DNA of 6,883 bases, taken from NCBI RefSeq assembly GCF_937941905.1, contig NZ_CALDGS010000120.1:1-6883 (forward strand), in the 5' to 3' direction. Source of the stretch: an uncultured Mycolicibacterium sp. Its GTDB lineage: Bacteria; Actinomycetota; Actinomycetes; Mycobacteriales; Mycobacteriaceae. Position numbers and translations under genes: made by a program. Under the pieces are notes generated by a model. It searched no databases, had not been told where the DNA came from, and saw nothing but the letters and a program-made list of their open reading frames with translations. Below, in pieces: positions 6,748-6,883 of this stretch (position 1 is its first letter; the number at the start of each line of letters is the position of its first letter).

Positions 6748-6883
6748 TCGAGAAACCGCTTACCGAACACCTTCTCGAGTCGGGCGAGGTCGTGCTCACC
6801 GAACGGGAAGGCACACTGCTCGCCCTGCCCGAACACAGCACAACCGTCGAGTTGGAACTCGAGGGAGAAACGTTCACCGCCCA
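6744..6883 (+). CDS. Unknown protein, N-terminal part only, coupled to the helicase gene
   Basis: TTG at 6744 overlaps the helicase stop as TTGA and opens a frame that stays open to the window end (46 codons plus two bases). It begins MIEKPLTEHLLESGEVVLTE and continues with a strand-rich acidic stretch including LLALPEH and VELELEGETF. The GGAG at 6735-6738, the four-base overlap and host-like third-position GC all support a real gene in one operon with the helicase. I cannot assign a family from this fragment. The coupling suggests a product needed alongside the helicase, perhaps a partner subunit or effector; that is inference. Confidence 0.7.
   Translation, partial: MIEKPLTEHLLESGEVVLTEREGTLLALPEHSTTVELELEGETFTA

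Overview
The window is GC-rich, with G or C in most third codon positions. It uses TTG as well as ATG starts and has long spurious open frames on the antisense strand. This fits a high-GC actinobacterium such as the Nocardia/Rhodococcus/Gordonia group, but that placement is an inference from composition and protein style. I see no rRNA, tRNA, CRISPR array, insertion sequence or phage gene.

All supported genes lie on the plus strand. Bases 1-1162 hold an exonuclease III-like member of the endonuclease/exonuclease/phosphatase (EEP) family. It is cut at its N-terminus by the window edge and interrupted near base 638 by an apparent one-base loss, after which the frame carrying the last catalytic residues continues. 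Past the nuclease fold it has a Pro/Ala-rich linker and an unrecognised C-terminal domain. Bases 1163-1503 form a gene-poor gap with a candidate promoter (TATAGT at 1359-1364) and three tiny overlapping open frames that step directly into the next gene.

Bases 1504-6747 are a single uninterrupted gene for a 1747-residue protein. In order it carries a putative winged helix, a DnaQ-type exonuclease fold that has lost most catalytic acids, a complete DinG/XPD-type iron-sulfur helicase, a complete RecQ-type helicase with internal winged-helix and zinc modules, and a final winged-helix-like domain. A further gene starts at TTG 6744, overlapping the helicase stop by four bases, and runs off the window.

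DinG-type motors move 5'-3' and RecQ-type motors 3'-5', so this polypeptide may combine two motors of opposite polarity, loosely like the RecB and RecD motors of RecBCD. With a DNase-like protein upstream and a coupled gene downstream, the locus looks like a DNA-processing module. It could serve repair, replication-conflict resolution or anti-phage defence. The sequence does not decide which, and a defence role is only a hypothesis.
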